Assembly (NCBI RefSeq): GCF_040392825.1 | Contig: NZ_JBEBVH010000159.1 | Location: 1 to 9,275, forward strand | DNA: 9,275 nt | Direction: 5' to 3' | Source of the DNA: Pseudopedobacter sp040392825 | GTDB lineage: Bacteria > Bacteroidota > Bacteroidia > Sphingobacteriales > Sphingobacteriaceae | In this document: positions 1 through 7,630 of the stretch, piece by piece | How positions within the stretch are numbered: position 1 is the first letter of the stretch | Layout: every line of letters begins with the position of its first letter | Notes under the pieces: generated by a model | Databases searched by the model: none | What the model was told of the DNA's origin: nothing | What the model saw: the letters and a program-made list of their open reading frames with translations, nothing else | Translations under genes and position numbers: made by a program

Positions 1-464
1 CAGGCCCCCTTTCACTTGCTACTAGTCGAAAGCGAATGAATGGCTACATTGATGCACTCAAACAATCTAAAATTGAAATTGATGAATCTTTGATTATCCC
101 TTATGAGCATACGCTCGACAATGTAAAGGTATGTATAGAAGAATTAATGCAATCAGAGAATCCTCCAGATGGTCTGTTTGCTTTTAATGACCCTGTTGCA
201 ATACAAGCTATACAAACTATTAAAAAAATAGGTCTGCGTATTCCTGAAGACATAGGGATTGTGGGATTTAGTAACGATTATGGCTCCGACCTGATTGAAC
301 CCAATTTAACAACTATAGCTCAACCTACACGCCTGATTGGAAATACCGCTATGGATTTACTATTTAATCTGATGAATAAAGATGTTAGTCAATGGAAAGC
401 TGTAACCAAAACATTGGATGCTGAACTTATAATCAGAAATTCTACCTCCGGTAGTTACATTTAA
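1..464 (+). CDS. LacI-family transcriptional regulator, C-terminal part (5' end outside window)
   Basis: The reading frame is open from base 3 (GPLSLATSRKRMNGY...), so the ATG at 36 is an internal methionine and not the start. The 153 visible residues are the second half of a LacI/PurR-type sugar-sensing domain (periplasmic-binding-protein-like fold). Family hallmarks are the SxxRxxGY segment at the left edge, PDGLFAFND (a loop that lines the effector pocket in this family), the IPEDIGIVGFSND segment, LTTIAQP, and an ELIIRNST tail. The N-terminal helix-turn-helix and hinge are missing from the window, so DNA recognition cannot be read. LacI members usually repress, and sometimes activate, sugar-use genes in response to a small sugar effector. 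The gene converges on the four-gene minus-strand cluster and ends 59 bp from it. It is therefore not obviously the regulator of that cluster, although local control is possible. Confidence 0.93.
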   Translation, partial: GPLSLATSRKRMNGYIDALKQSKIEIDESLIIPYEHTLDNVKVCIEELMQSENPPDGLFAFNDPVAIQAIQTIKKIGLRIPEDIGIVGFSNDYGSDLIEPNLTTIAQPTRLIGNTAMDLLFNLMNKDVSQWKAVTKTLDAELIIRNSTSGSYI

Positions 465-480
465 CTTATATAATAGTAGA

Positions 481-509
481 AACAGAATAGAATATATATC
501 TATTCTGTT
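481..509. terminator. Candidate bidirectional terminator hairpin between convergent genes
   Basis: A perfect inverted repeat: AACAGAATAG at 481-490 pairs with CTATTCTGTT at 500-509. One further A-T pair (491/499) gives an 11-bp stem with a 7-base AT loop. It lies 16 bases past the stop of the LacI gene and 14 bases past the stop of the HEAT/DUF1080 gene, where a shared terminator is expected. The stem is AT-rich and neither side is followed by a real U run, so intrinsic termination is plausible but not certain. Confidence 0.5.
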
Positions 510-523
510 GTACTACAATAATG

Positions 524-3500
524 CTATTTATTAAGTTCTTTAATTCTAATATTTTTAAAATGCACTTCGGAGCCATGTCCTAAGAATCCAATATGCCCTT
601 TTAGCTTATTTAAGCCAGGATGATCCTTTTTGTCCAATGTTCCATTCTTAGTTGCATCGTCTAAATTACCTTCAAGAATAACCGTTCCGTTTAAAGTTAC
701 TTTGATATCCTTGCCCTTTATGTATATTTCTTCCTCATTCCATTCGCCAACAGGTTTAAGATAACCACGTTTGGCAGGAATAATACCATAGACAGATCCA
801 TGATATTGATATAGATGTAACGTTTTATATTTATCCGCATCATTGTCAAGAACCTGAATTTCCATTCCCTCATATGCTGCATTACCTGTAAGTGGCGAAC
901 GGATACCTATTCCATTATTTGCGCCTGGTGTTAAGCGAAAATTAAAACGATAAATAAAATCACCAAATTCTTCTTTCGTATATAAATTTCCTCCCGATCC
1001 TTTAACAGGATATATTGCCAGAGTACCTTCATCACTAATAACATAAGAAGTAGTATTACCGGTCCAGGAATCCAGATTAGTTCCATCAAATAAAACCTTA
1101 AAGCCTTCCTTTTGCTCTTGTGCACTTAGCTTAAATATTTCTTTACGCGGAACCTCTTTGATAAAAATATCGCGATAATAAACAGTAGTGCCATGAGCCT
1201 GAAGCTCAATCTGCTCAACAGGGAAAATAGATTGATTTTTGTCCCAATAATTTTCTAAAGTGACATTATCCACTACTAAATCACCATTTAAATAAACTGT
1301 TACTTTTTCACCAGTCATTTTAATTTTGAAGGTATTCCATTCTCCTAAAGGGTTATCAGCAACCTTAAGTGGTATACCAGGGTTCTTTTTATTGTTATAT
1401 AATCCACCAGAACCAACTTGTGCGCCCACTTTTGTACGAGACAAATCCCAGATTTGAACCTGCGGTGTACCGCGAAGATAAATCCCAGCATCACCGTCTT
1501 TGCCATTTTTATCAAGTTTCCAGTCGACCCACAATTCAAAATCACCGTATTGCTTAATAGTCGCAATATTATTCCCTTTTCCGTTAAAAAATAATACCCC
1601 ATCCTTAACAAGCCAGCCTTGATTCATTTCTTCATCGGCTTTCTTTTGAGCCAAAGCTAATTCTTCTTCACCCATCGCATTACGTTTGAGAGGATTTGCC
1701 ACTAATCCCTTCCAACCACTTAGATCTTTACCATTAAATAAAGAAACATAGCCCATCCCTCTCGGCATTTCAGCAAGATGCTTTCTTACCGCCTCTTTTA
1801 AGTAATTACTTTCACTACCTCCTAAAAGCCCCAGTACCTTAATCAATAATTTTTTTACCTCATTACCATTATAATTAATATTATCCAAAGCGATATTCAT
1901 GACCGTAACAGCCGCAGTTTTTTGCAAATCCTTATCGTCTAAAAAAGTCCCGGCAAAAATCAATGCATTGTAAGTCTTATTTTCTTCTATTTTCTTTAAA
2001 ATTAATGTTCTTTGAGAAACAGTGAGCGCAACTTCCATTGCATCACGATAGATTAATACTTTGCGTTCATCAGTAATATTAGCTGCTGATGTAATGCGAA
2101 TTAAGCCTCTTAAAATAGCATCAAATTGTTTTACATCTTGCGTAGTTCTACTTAGAGTAATCAGATTTTGCAGAGCACTTTCATCTTTCCAATTAGCAAT
2201 TGCTAATACAGCTGCATTTTTTAAATTTATATTATTGCTATGGATTGATTGTGCAACTACTTGCAATGCCTTTTCTCCACCAATTCCTGATAAAATATCA
2301 ACAGAATTAATTTTTTGGTCCTCATTAAGTCCCTGGTAATAATTCAAGACACTATTCACCTCCCTATCTTTATCCGAACTATAGTTTACCACATTCATAA
2401 TGGCTTGTTCAACAGCCTTTCTTTCTTCAGACCTATTATTGTTTAATAATGAAATTAATACAGACAGATCTTTTGAACGAGCGACCTGAGCCAATGCATT
2501 ATAGGCTGCTCTTCTTACAGATGCATCACTATCATTCAATAACAACTGAACCGCAGCAAAACTACCGGCATAAGCTCGATTATCAAGTACTTCAATCATC
2601 ACAACTTTACTTGCGGAATTTGCCTTTGGAAGTGCCTGAGTTAACATTGAAGTTAACTTTTGCCCTTTCATTGTTAACAAGGCTTCTTTTATAACAGGTC
2701 TGTCTAATTCATTTCCTTTAGCTAACAAATCAATTAATACCGGTGCCGATTCGTCTCCAGATAATTTAGATAAAGCAACAATTGCGGCCGAACGTTCTAC
2801 TGCAGAACTACTTAATAATGACTTCTTTAGTTCAGAAATAATTTTAGTATTATCTGGATTGGTACTTAACAAAGCAAACATATATGCCTTTGTTTCCGGA
2901 TCAGCCCTTTTTAATCCTTTAATCCATTGATTAATATTTCCTTTATTCTGAAAAGGTAAGGCCAATTTTAGTGCAGCTATACGGTATTTACGATTGTTGT
3001 TACCAGCAGCTTTGATTAAATTCCTGGTATAACCCGAACCGTGGATTTTTGTAAGAATTGTTAAAGCTGAAATACGAGTATTTACTTGCATATCATTAGT
3101 CGCATCTTTAAGAAGATCCTGCGCTATTTTTTCGGCAAGCTTGTTATCGCCATTTTCTACAAGACGTTTTGCATAATGAATATAGGATGATGATGCGTTA
3201 GTTACATCATATACATAATTTGCCTTTTGAGCTGCACTTTTAAGTGCCCCATAGGATGTTGCCCCTGCTATATTAGACAATGTGTACAGCAGAACTTTCT
3301 GAACATTCACATTTTCTTTATTCAGCAATGGCAAAAGGGCAGATTCTGCTCCGGCATATCGTGTATCTCCCAGCGCTTCGATAATAGAGACCAAGGCCTT
3401 ACCTTTGGCTCCTGCTAATTCATTTAAAAGTGCTTTAGAAGCTGCTTCGGAGCCAATTGTTGCCAATGCTCTCGCTGCCTTCTCAGCAAGATATTCATCT

Positions 3501-3928
3501 TTTAAATAAGGTATCAATGCAGAAACAGCATCATCTTTTCCTGCTTTCTGTAGAAGAGAGATGATATAGCCTTTATTATCTCTATCCTTTATCTCTTTTA
3601 AAGCGCCGATAAGACCTTGTACAAATTTAACACGTTGATTTTCTTTACCTGCTTGTAAAACATAAAAAGCATAACTGTTAGTAGCATACTCAATTCTTGA
3701 GTTATCTCCCTTTCCCGGAGGCATCAACTGACTCAGAAAAACCGTAATATCGGTTGCCTGAAAAATATCTAACTGTTTCATTACTTCATTTAATTTCTGT
3801 TCATTCGCAGAAGGCTGAGGTAATAAATCGGCAATTTTAGTAATAGTAGTACGCTGGTCGTCCTGCTGTGCACTAACTGATAGTTGCAGAACCAGAATTG
3901 CAAAAAGCGTGTATAATAATTTATTCAT
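524..3928 (-). CDS. Secreted HEAT-repeat protein with two C-terminal DUF1080 (3-keto-disaccharide hydrolase-type) domains
   Basis: Protein of 1134 residues, counted from the ATG at 3928. The frame opens five codons earlier at a TTG (3943), but the ATG gives a textbook Sec signal peptide (MNKLLYTLF...SVSA, likely cut near residue 20) behind an A-rich leader, so I prefer it. There is no lipobox Cys, so a soluble periplasmic or secreted protein is expected. Residues about 100-720 are helical HEAT-like repeats (for example ALIPYLKDEYLAEKAARALATI and SDASVRRAAYNALAQVA), probably a scaffold or binding surface. DUF1080 domain 1 spans about 726-926 (opening SLFNGKDLSGW) and carries a charged helical insert near 746-771. 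Domain 2 spans about 943-1132 (opening VLFDGTNLDSW, with NNGIGIRSP, EGMEIQVLD and YHGSVYG). PF06439 proteins are lamin-like beta-sandwiches, and some cleave 3-keto-glycosides by elimination. The gene lies 34 bp downstream of the Gfo/Idh/MocA gene, which suits oxidation followed by cleavage. The exact substrate and which domain is catalytic are unknown. Confidence 0.9.
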   Translation of the reverse strand: MNKLLYTLFAILVLQLSVSAQQDDQRTTITKIADLLPQPSANEQKLNEVMKQLDIFQATDITVFLSQLMPPGKGDNSRIEYATNSYAFYVLQAGKENQRVKFVQGLIGALKEIKDRDNKGYIISLLQKAGKDDAVSALIPYLKDEYLAEKAARALATIGSEAASKALLNELAGAKGKALVSIIEALGDTRYAGAESALLPLLNKENVNVQKVLLYTLSNIAGATSYGALKSAAQKANYVYDVTNASSSYIHYAKRLVENGDNKLAEKIAQDLLKDATNDMQVNTRISALTILTKIHGSGYTRNLIKAAGNNNRKYRIAALKLALPFQNKGNINQWIKGLKRADPETKAYMFALLSTNPDNTKIISELKKSLLSSSAVERSAAIVALSKLSGDESAPVLIDLLAKGNELDRPVIKEALLTMKGQKLTSMLTQALPKANSASKVVMIEVLDNRAYAGSFAAVQLLLNDSDASVRRAAYNALAQVARSKDLSVLISLLNNNRSEERKAVEQAIMNVVNYSSDKDREVNSVLNYYQGLNEDQKINSVDILSGIGGEKALQVVAQSIHSNNINLKNAAVLAIANWKDESALQNLITLSRTTQDVKQFDAILRGLIRITSAANITDERKVLIYRDAMEVALTVSQRTLILKKIEENKTYNALIFAGTFLDDKDLQKTAAVTVMNIALDNINYNGNEVKKLLIKVLGLLGGSESNYLKEAVRKHLAEMPRGMGYVSLFNGKDLSGWKGLVANPLKRNAMGEEELALAQKKADEEMNQGWLVKDGVLFFNGKGNNIATIKQYGDFELWVDWKLDKNGKDGDAGIYLRGTPQVQIWDLSRTKVGAQVGSGGLYNNKKNPGIPLKVADNPLGEWNTFKIKMTGEKVTVYLNGDLVVDNVTLENYWDKNQSIFPVEQIELQAHGTTVYYRDIFIKEVPRKEIFKLSAQEQKEGFKVLFDGTNLDSWTGNTTSYVISDEGTLAIYPVKGSGGNLYTKEEFGDFIYRFNFRLTPGANNGIGIRSPLTGNAAYEGMEIQVLDNDADKYKTLHLYQYHGSVYGIIPAKRGYLKPVGEWNEEEIYIKGKDIKVTLNGTVILEGNLDDATKNGTLDKKDHPGLNKLKGHIGFLGHGSEVHFKNIRIKELNK

Positions 3929-3962
3929 TATTTTTTCTTTCAACTTATAATAGCGTGAATCA

Positions 3963-5231
3963 TTAAATAGTCCAGGGACCTCGCATTGGCTGGTCTATCA
4001 AACGGTTAGCGGCTTCATCATTAATAAATTCTTCTTTAACAGAATCATATTTAAGAGACCTGCCTAATCTAAGGGCCGTTAAAGCCATATTTACAAGCGT
4101 ACAAGAACGATGTCCATTATCTTCATTCAAAGTAAATTGTTGACGCATTTTAACAGCGTTCACAAAGTCGGTCACCTGTTCCTCCGGCTCAGGAAAATCA
4201 GCCAGTTTTTGCTCCAAATTTGGTATATCTGATTTAAACCCGCGATAAAGTTTGCCCTCAGGTCCATCTATATAAGGAACATCTTGTATAGTTCCATCTC
4301 CATCTAAAATTATTTTACATCCATCGGCATAGGTATAAGTTATTTTTCGCCATGTGCCAACCGCATCGCTATGTTGCTGAGGAGCATCGATTTCTACAGA
4401 TACAGGACTCTCATTATCTTTTCCAAGAAAATACTGTACAGGGTCAAGATAATGTTGCCCCATATCGCCTAATCCGCCACCATCATAATCCCAGTACCCT
4501 CTGAATGTTGTATGTACACGATGGGTACTATAAGGTTTATAAGGAGCCGGTCCTAGCCACATATTATAATCCAATTCTGCGGGAACTTTCTCCACAGGCA
4601 AATTATCTTTACCAACCCAATAAAATTTCCAATTAAAGCCTGTATGGCGACCAACAGTAACGGTTAGTGGCCAACCCAACATTTTAGAATCTACCAGTTT
4701 TTTTATCTTTTTCACAGGTACTTCCATACCATAAAAATTGGCCCTATACCTGAACCAGGTATTCAATCTAAAAATTGCACCATTTTGCTGAACTGCTTCT
4801 CGCACTCTCTTTCCCTCGCCAATGGTACGTGTCATCGGCTTCTCGCACCAAATATCTTTACCTGCTTTAGCTGCTTCTGCTGCCATAATTCCATGCCAAT
4901 GCGGAGGAGTAGCTATATGTACTATATCTACTTCTGGTAACTGGATAAGATCCCGGTAATCAGAAAATTGTTTTACTCCTTTATCCAAACTATTCATTGC
5001 AATAGCTAAATGCCGCTTATCGACATCGCAAATAGCTACTGTTCTAGTACCAGCCATTTTTAAATGCCCTCGTCCCATACTCCCGACACCAATAACAGCT
5101 TTTGTTAAATGATCACTTGGAGCAAGGTAGCCTTGTCCGCCTAAAACAAAGCGAGGAACTATAGTAAAGGCCGCAGCTGCCAAAGCTGACTTTTTCAGGA
5201 ATTCACGCCTGGAGTCATTTTGATTATTCAT
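3963..5231 (-). CDS. Tat-exported Gfo/Idh/MocA-family oxidoreductase
   Basis: Protein of 422 residues, ATG start, with an in-frame TAA nine codons upstream that excludes a much longer form. A twin-arginine signal (SRREFLKK, R8-R9) precedes a hydrophobic Ala-rich stretch, so the protein should be exported folded with its nucleotide bound. The Rossmann motif GVGSMG is at 48-53. The acidic AICDVD (about 66-71) at the end of the second strand suggests NAD rather than NADP. The family motif CEKPM is at 129-133 (K131 is the usual catalytic-region lysine). WLGPAP is near 225-230 and GDMGQHYLDP at 255-264 (H260 is a candidate catalytic residue), as in the bacterial C-terminal subfamily. Relatives oxidise or epimerise sugars and cyclitols, including at C3 of glycosides. 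Pairing with the DUF1080 gene immediately downstream favours 3-keto-glycoside formation, but this is inferred from context. No Shine-Dalgarno site is visible, which is common in Bacteroidota. Confidence 0.92.
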   Translation of the reverse strand: MNNQNDSRREFLKKSALAAAAFTIVPRFVLGGQGYLAPSDHLTKAVIGVGSMGRGHLKMAGTRTVAICDVDKRHLAIAMNSLDKGVKQFSDYRDLIQLPEVDIVHIATPPHWHGIMAAEAAKAGKDIWCEKPMTRTIGEGKRVREAVQQNGAIFRLNTWFRYRANFYGMEVPVKKIKKLVDSKMLGWPLTVTVGRHTGFNWKFYWVGKDNLPVEKVPAELDYNMWLGPAPYKPYSTHRVHTTFRGYWDYDGGGLGDMGQHYLDPVQYFLGKDNESPVSVEIDAPQQHSDAVGTWRKITYTYADGCKIILDGDGTIQDVPYIDGPEGKLYRGFKSDIPNLEQKLADFPEPEEQVTDFVNAVKMRQQFTLNEDNGHRSCTLVNMALTALRLGRSLKYDSVKEEFINDEAANRLIDQPMRGPWTI

Positions 5232-5323
5232 GGGTAATAAAATAGGTTTAATATATTATCAATATAAAATTAATTGGCTGATAAAATGAGGTTTAAGTTC
5301 TAATATATCATTCAATAAGACGA
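5232..5323 (-). promoter_or_regulatory. 92-bp intergenic region with imperfect direct repeats and an AT palindrome; candidate control site
   Basis: This is the largest gap in the minus-strand cluster, between the FAD oxidoreductase stop and the Gfo/Idh/MocA start. On the + strand it contains TAATAAAATAGGTTTAA (5235-5251) and TGATAAAATGAGGTTTAA (5279-5296), which match except for one substitution and one inserted base. Between them lies a 6-bp inverted repeat, TATATT-ATC-AATATA (5252-5266). I found no convincing Bacteroidota promoter (TTG with TAnnTTTG) and no GC-rich terminator. The region could hold an internal promoter, a regulator site or an mRNA processing/leader element, or it could be chance in AT-rich DNA. 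Confidence 0.3.
5235..5296. repeat. Pair of imperfect 17/18-bp direct repeats
   Basis: The two copies are at 5235-5251 and 5279-5296, with starts 44 bp apart. They share AATAAAAT/GATAAAAT followed by AGGTTTAA or GAGGTTTAA. The copy nearer the Gfo/Idh/MocA gene begins 3 bases before its ATG, so it covers the ribosome-binding region. The spacing is about four helical turns, which would suit two copies of a regulator site, but such similarity can arise by chance in AT-rich sequence. Confidence 0.4.
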
Positions 5324-7600
5324 TTAGAAAACCTGTACTTCAAACAAAGCAGCTGGCACATTTTCCGACGGATGAGCAAGATGTATAGTAATAGAATCTG
5401 TGTTTATTGATTTATCAAAAATTATATGATTAATGGTCTGATAATTTCCTTTCCTTTTATAAATAACATTTTTTGCACCATCAACAAGATAATAATCACG
5501 CACTGTATGAGGGACTATTCGCTCGGGGTGAACCCTGAGTGTGGATTCTAAAGGGTGGTCAAAATCAGAATCAAAAAACAATTTCATTTCTTTTATCTCT
5601 ATCTTTTCCTGCCATTTAATTTGAAGATATGGTTTCGTATCATTTAAATCTGCAACCCAGGCATTCGCTTTAGTAGTAGGGCGAAGAGCCCCATTAATAA
5701 TATTTTCACTTTTATAGGGTTCAAGGGCTGGATATATATTCATTCCTAAATTTTGCGGAGCAGGACGGCGGGACGGACACCAAAATTCAAATGTGTCTAT
5801 ACCAATTCCATCTGGAGGAGATTGTACTCCACTCGTCGCAACCGCTTTATTAAAACGGTTCATAACCATCATGGTTCCTGTTAGAAACATCTTACTGGTT
5901 TTAACAGCAACCAACTCATTCCTTTCAATACAGATAAAAGCATATTGTTCTTGACTAACAGTTTCGTTAAAGTTGACAGTAACTTCATTAAAACCAGCTT
6001 TGACAATAATGTCCTGACTTTCTAAGATATTCTCGGGCGTATAATTTTGAGGTTTATCACTAACCCTTAACTGAATTTTTATGACTGTATCTTCGTTCGC
6101 CTGAAATTGTAAAGTAACATTTAAAATATCAGCCGGATTGACAGGAATTAGTTGAGCGGTTGAATATTCCAGCTTTTGCCACTCCCCATTAAAATGAAGA
6201 TTCCCTAGTTTGAATTCGCTACTTGAAGTAATTGTAGCCTGATGTGCCAGATTTTGTATTTCCAGATTAATATTTGGAATATATTGTCCTTCTAACAAAA
6301 GTTCTTGCTGGAAAGATTTAATTGCCTCCGGCTTTACTAAATCGGAAGGCTGTAAATTATTCTTCAAACAATAAGCAGCTGCAGAACCCACGACCTGAGC
6401 GCAAGCTGCTACAGTTGCCATTACCCTGCTGGATCCAAATGCAACGTGTGAACTACTAATGATTCTGCCCGCTAACCAAAGATTCTTAATATTCTTACTA
6501 TACAGACATCGCAGCGGAATCTGATAAACCCCTTTTGCATGCCATTGATTGCAGCCTGGCCTGTCACTAAATACTCCGTCTGCAGGGTGCAGGTCTAATG
6601 CCCAACCTCCGTAAGTAACTGCATCAAAATGTTCGCGCTGTTCAATAACATCTTTTTGAGACAGCATATAATCTCCTTCAAATCTCCTGCTTTCCCGTTT
6701 ACCAGGTATTGTTCCCACCCATTCAAGGGTAAGATTTTCTGCTTCCGGATATTTACCTGAATTTTTCACATGATCCCAAATTCCATAGATGACTTTCCAT
6801 AATTCCCATTTTATATCTTCAGTTTGATGCACTGTATCCAATCTACCACCATATTCAATCCACCAAAGTTTACAACCAAAATCATCAATATCAAAAGAAC
6901 GGTACTTAATAATATCAGAAACATCTTTTAAAGCATAAGCAGGTGCGGTATAACTAATTGGCCTCCCCATATCTTTACTGTAAAAGTATATAGAATGCCC
7001 CAGAAGCTCTCCGTATTCTTCATCAGGTGCGAATCCTTCATCAAATTCTTCTTTAGATTCTGCTCCCATTCTAAATGCTGCTCCTGCCTGAAATGCAACT
7101 ATTCCATCTCCAGAGGCATCGCAAAAAAAAGGTGCCTGTAAGACATATTTGGTAGAGTTCTGACTACAAAATGCTAAGACTTTATCTATTTTGTCTGACG
7201 AATATTTGATTACTTCATAAGCAGCTGTATTTAGCAGTAATGTTATATTGCGTTCGGCGGTAACTTTTTCGAGTAAAATAGTATCTAAAATGATCGCATT
7301 CCCATCCGGATTCCGGTACATGTTTTCAACCAGTATTTCGTTTAACACACCTCCTTCTCTGGCCCAACGATTATTGTTTCCCATACTTGAAGTCGCTCCT
7401 AATATCCAGAGCCTTACTTCGCTTGATGCATTTCCTCCTAAAACAGGCCTATCTTGTATGAGCACTACTTTTAAATTAAGTCTTGCCGCATTTATTGCTG
7501 CGCAAACTCCTGCCATTCCACCTCCGGTAACTACAAGATCAGCATTTAATACAACCTCTTCGGCTAAACGGCCTAAAGAAGAAAATTCAGATTTAATCAT
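5324..7600 (-). CDS. FAD-dependent oxidoreductase (FAD_oxidored type) with C-terminal beta-sandwich/discoidin-like region
   Basis: Protein of 758 residues from the ATG at 7600. An in-frame TAA five codons upstream rules out a longer N-terminus, and no signal peptide is present, so the enzyme should be cytoplasmic. The dinucleotide-binding fold begins at residue 21 (DLVVTGGGMAG, glycine motif 26-31). The family block LGGNASSEVRLW is at 54-65. DASGDG at 161-166 and LWLAGRI...HVAFGSSRVM at 374-394 are typical flavin-contact segments of PF12831 proteins. GKRESRRFEGDY at 300-311 is also characteristic. Residues about 440-620 look like beta-rich linker sequence, and about 625-757 resemble a discoidin/F5-8-like domain (INGALRP, an aromatic, then YLQIKW and KLFFDSDF). 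The reaction is not assignable. Position between a symporter gene and a sugar oxidoreductase suggests redox work on an imported sugar or derivative. The symporter stop lies 30 bp upstream, so co-transcription is likely. Confidence 0.87.
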   Translation of the reverse strand: MIKSEFSSLGRLAEEVVLNADLVVTGGGMAGVCAAINAARLNLKVVLIQDRPVLGGNASSEVRLWILGATSSMGNNNRWAREGGVLNEILVENMYRNPDGNAIILDTILLEKVTAERNITLLLNTAAYEVIKYSSDKIDKVLAFCSQNSTKYVLQAPFFCDASGDGIVAFQAGAAFRMGAESKEEFDEGFAPDEEYGELLGHSIYFYSKDMGRPISYTAPAYALKDVSDIIKYRSFDIDDFGCKLWWIEYGGRLDTVHQTEDIKWELWKVIYGIWDHVKNSGKYPEAENLTLEWVGTIPGKRESRRFEGDYMLSQKDVIEQREHFDAVTYGGWALDLHPADGVFSDRPGCNQWHAKGVYQIPLRCLYSKNIKNLWLAGRIISSSHVAFGSSRVMATVAACAQVVGSAAAYCLKNNLQPSDLVKPEAIKSFQQELLLEGQYIPNINLEIQNLAHQATITSSSEFKLGNLHFNGEWQKLEYSTAQLIPVNPADILNVTLQFQANEDTVIKIQLRVSDKPQNYTPENILESQDIIVKAGFNEVTVNFNETVSQEQYAFICIERNELVAVKTSKMFLTGTMMVMNRFNKAVATSGVQSPPDGIGIDTFEFWCPSRRPAPQNLGMNIYPALEPYKSENIINGALRPTTKANAWVADLNDTKPYLQIKWQEKIEIKEMKLFFDSDFDHPLESTLRVHPERIVPHTVRDYYLVDGAKNVIYKRKGNYQTINHIIFDKSINTDSITIHLAHPSENVPAALFEVQVF

Positions 7601-7630
7601 TCTATTGTTATGTTATTTGATATAGGACAA

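Noticed and set aside
931..1611. Minus-strand frames of 64 and 88 codons inside the DUF1080 region
   Set aside because: They overlap the real gene on the same strand in another frame, and the main frame is uninterrupted, so no frameshift or nested gene is needed.
2061..2694. Plus-strand open frames of 92 and 81 codons opposite the HEAT region
   Set aside because: They are antisense to an intact HEAT solenoid, resemble no family and have no supporting leader; they are treated as shadow frames.
1770..3640. Possible DNA-level repeat array or CRISPR in the HEAT region
   Set aside because: The periodicity is at protein level only; no identical nucleotide repeats with regular spacers are visible.
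3929..3943. TTG start five codons upstream for the HEAT/DUF1080 protein (MKEKI extension)
   Set aside because: The ATG at 3928 gives a cleaner signal peptide, and the A-rich stretch GAAAGAAAAAATA before it fits a Bacteroidota leader better than it fits coding sequence.
5232..5323. Consensus Bacteroidota promoter in the 92-bp gap
   Set aside because: The closest match on the minus strand (TATATTGA) deviates from TAnnTTTG at two positions and lacks a convincing TTG element at the right distance.
7248..7625. 125-codon plus-strand open frame opposite the FAD oxidoreductase start
   Set aside because: It lies almost wholly antisense to the well-supported FAD-binding region, shows no recognisable domain, and its length is explained by the composition of the real gene.
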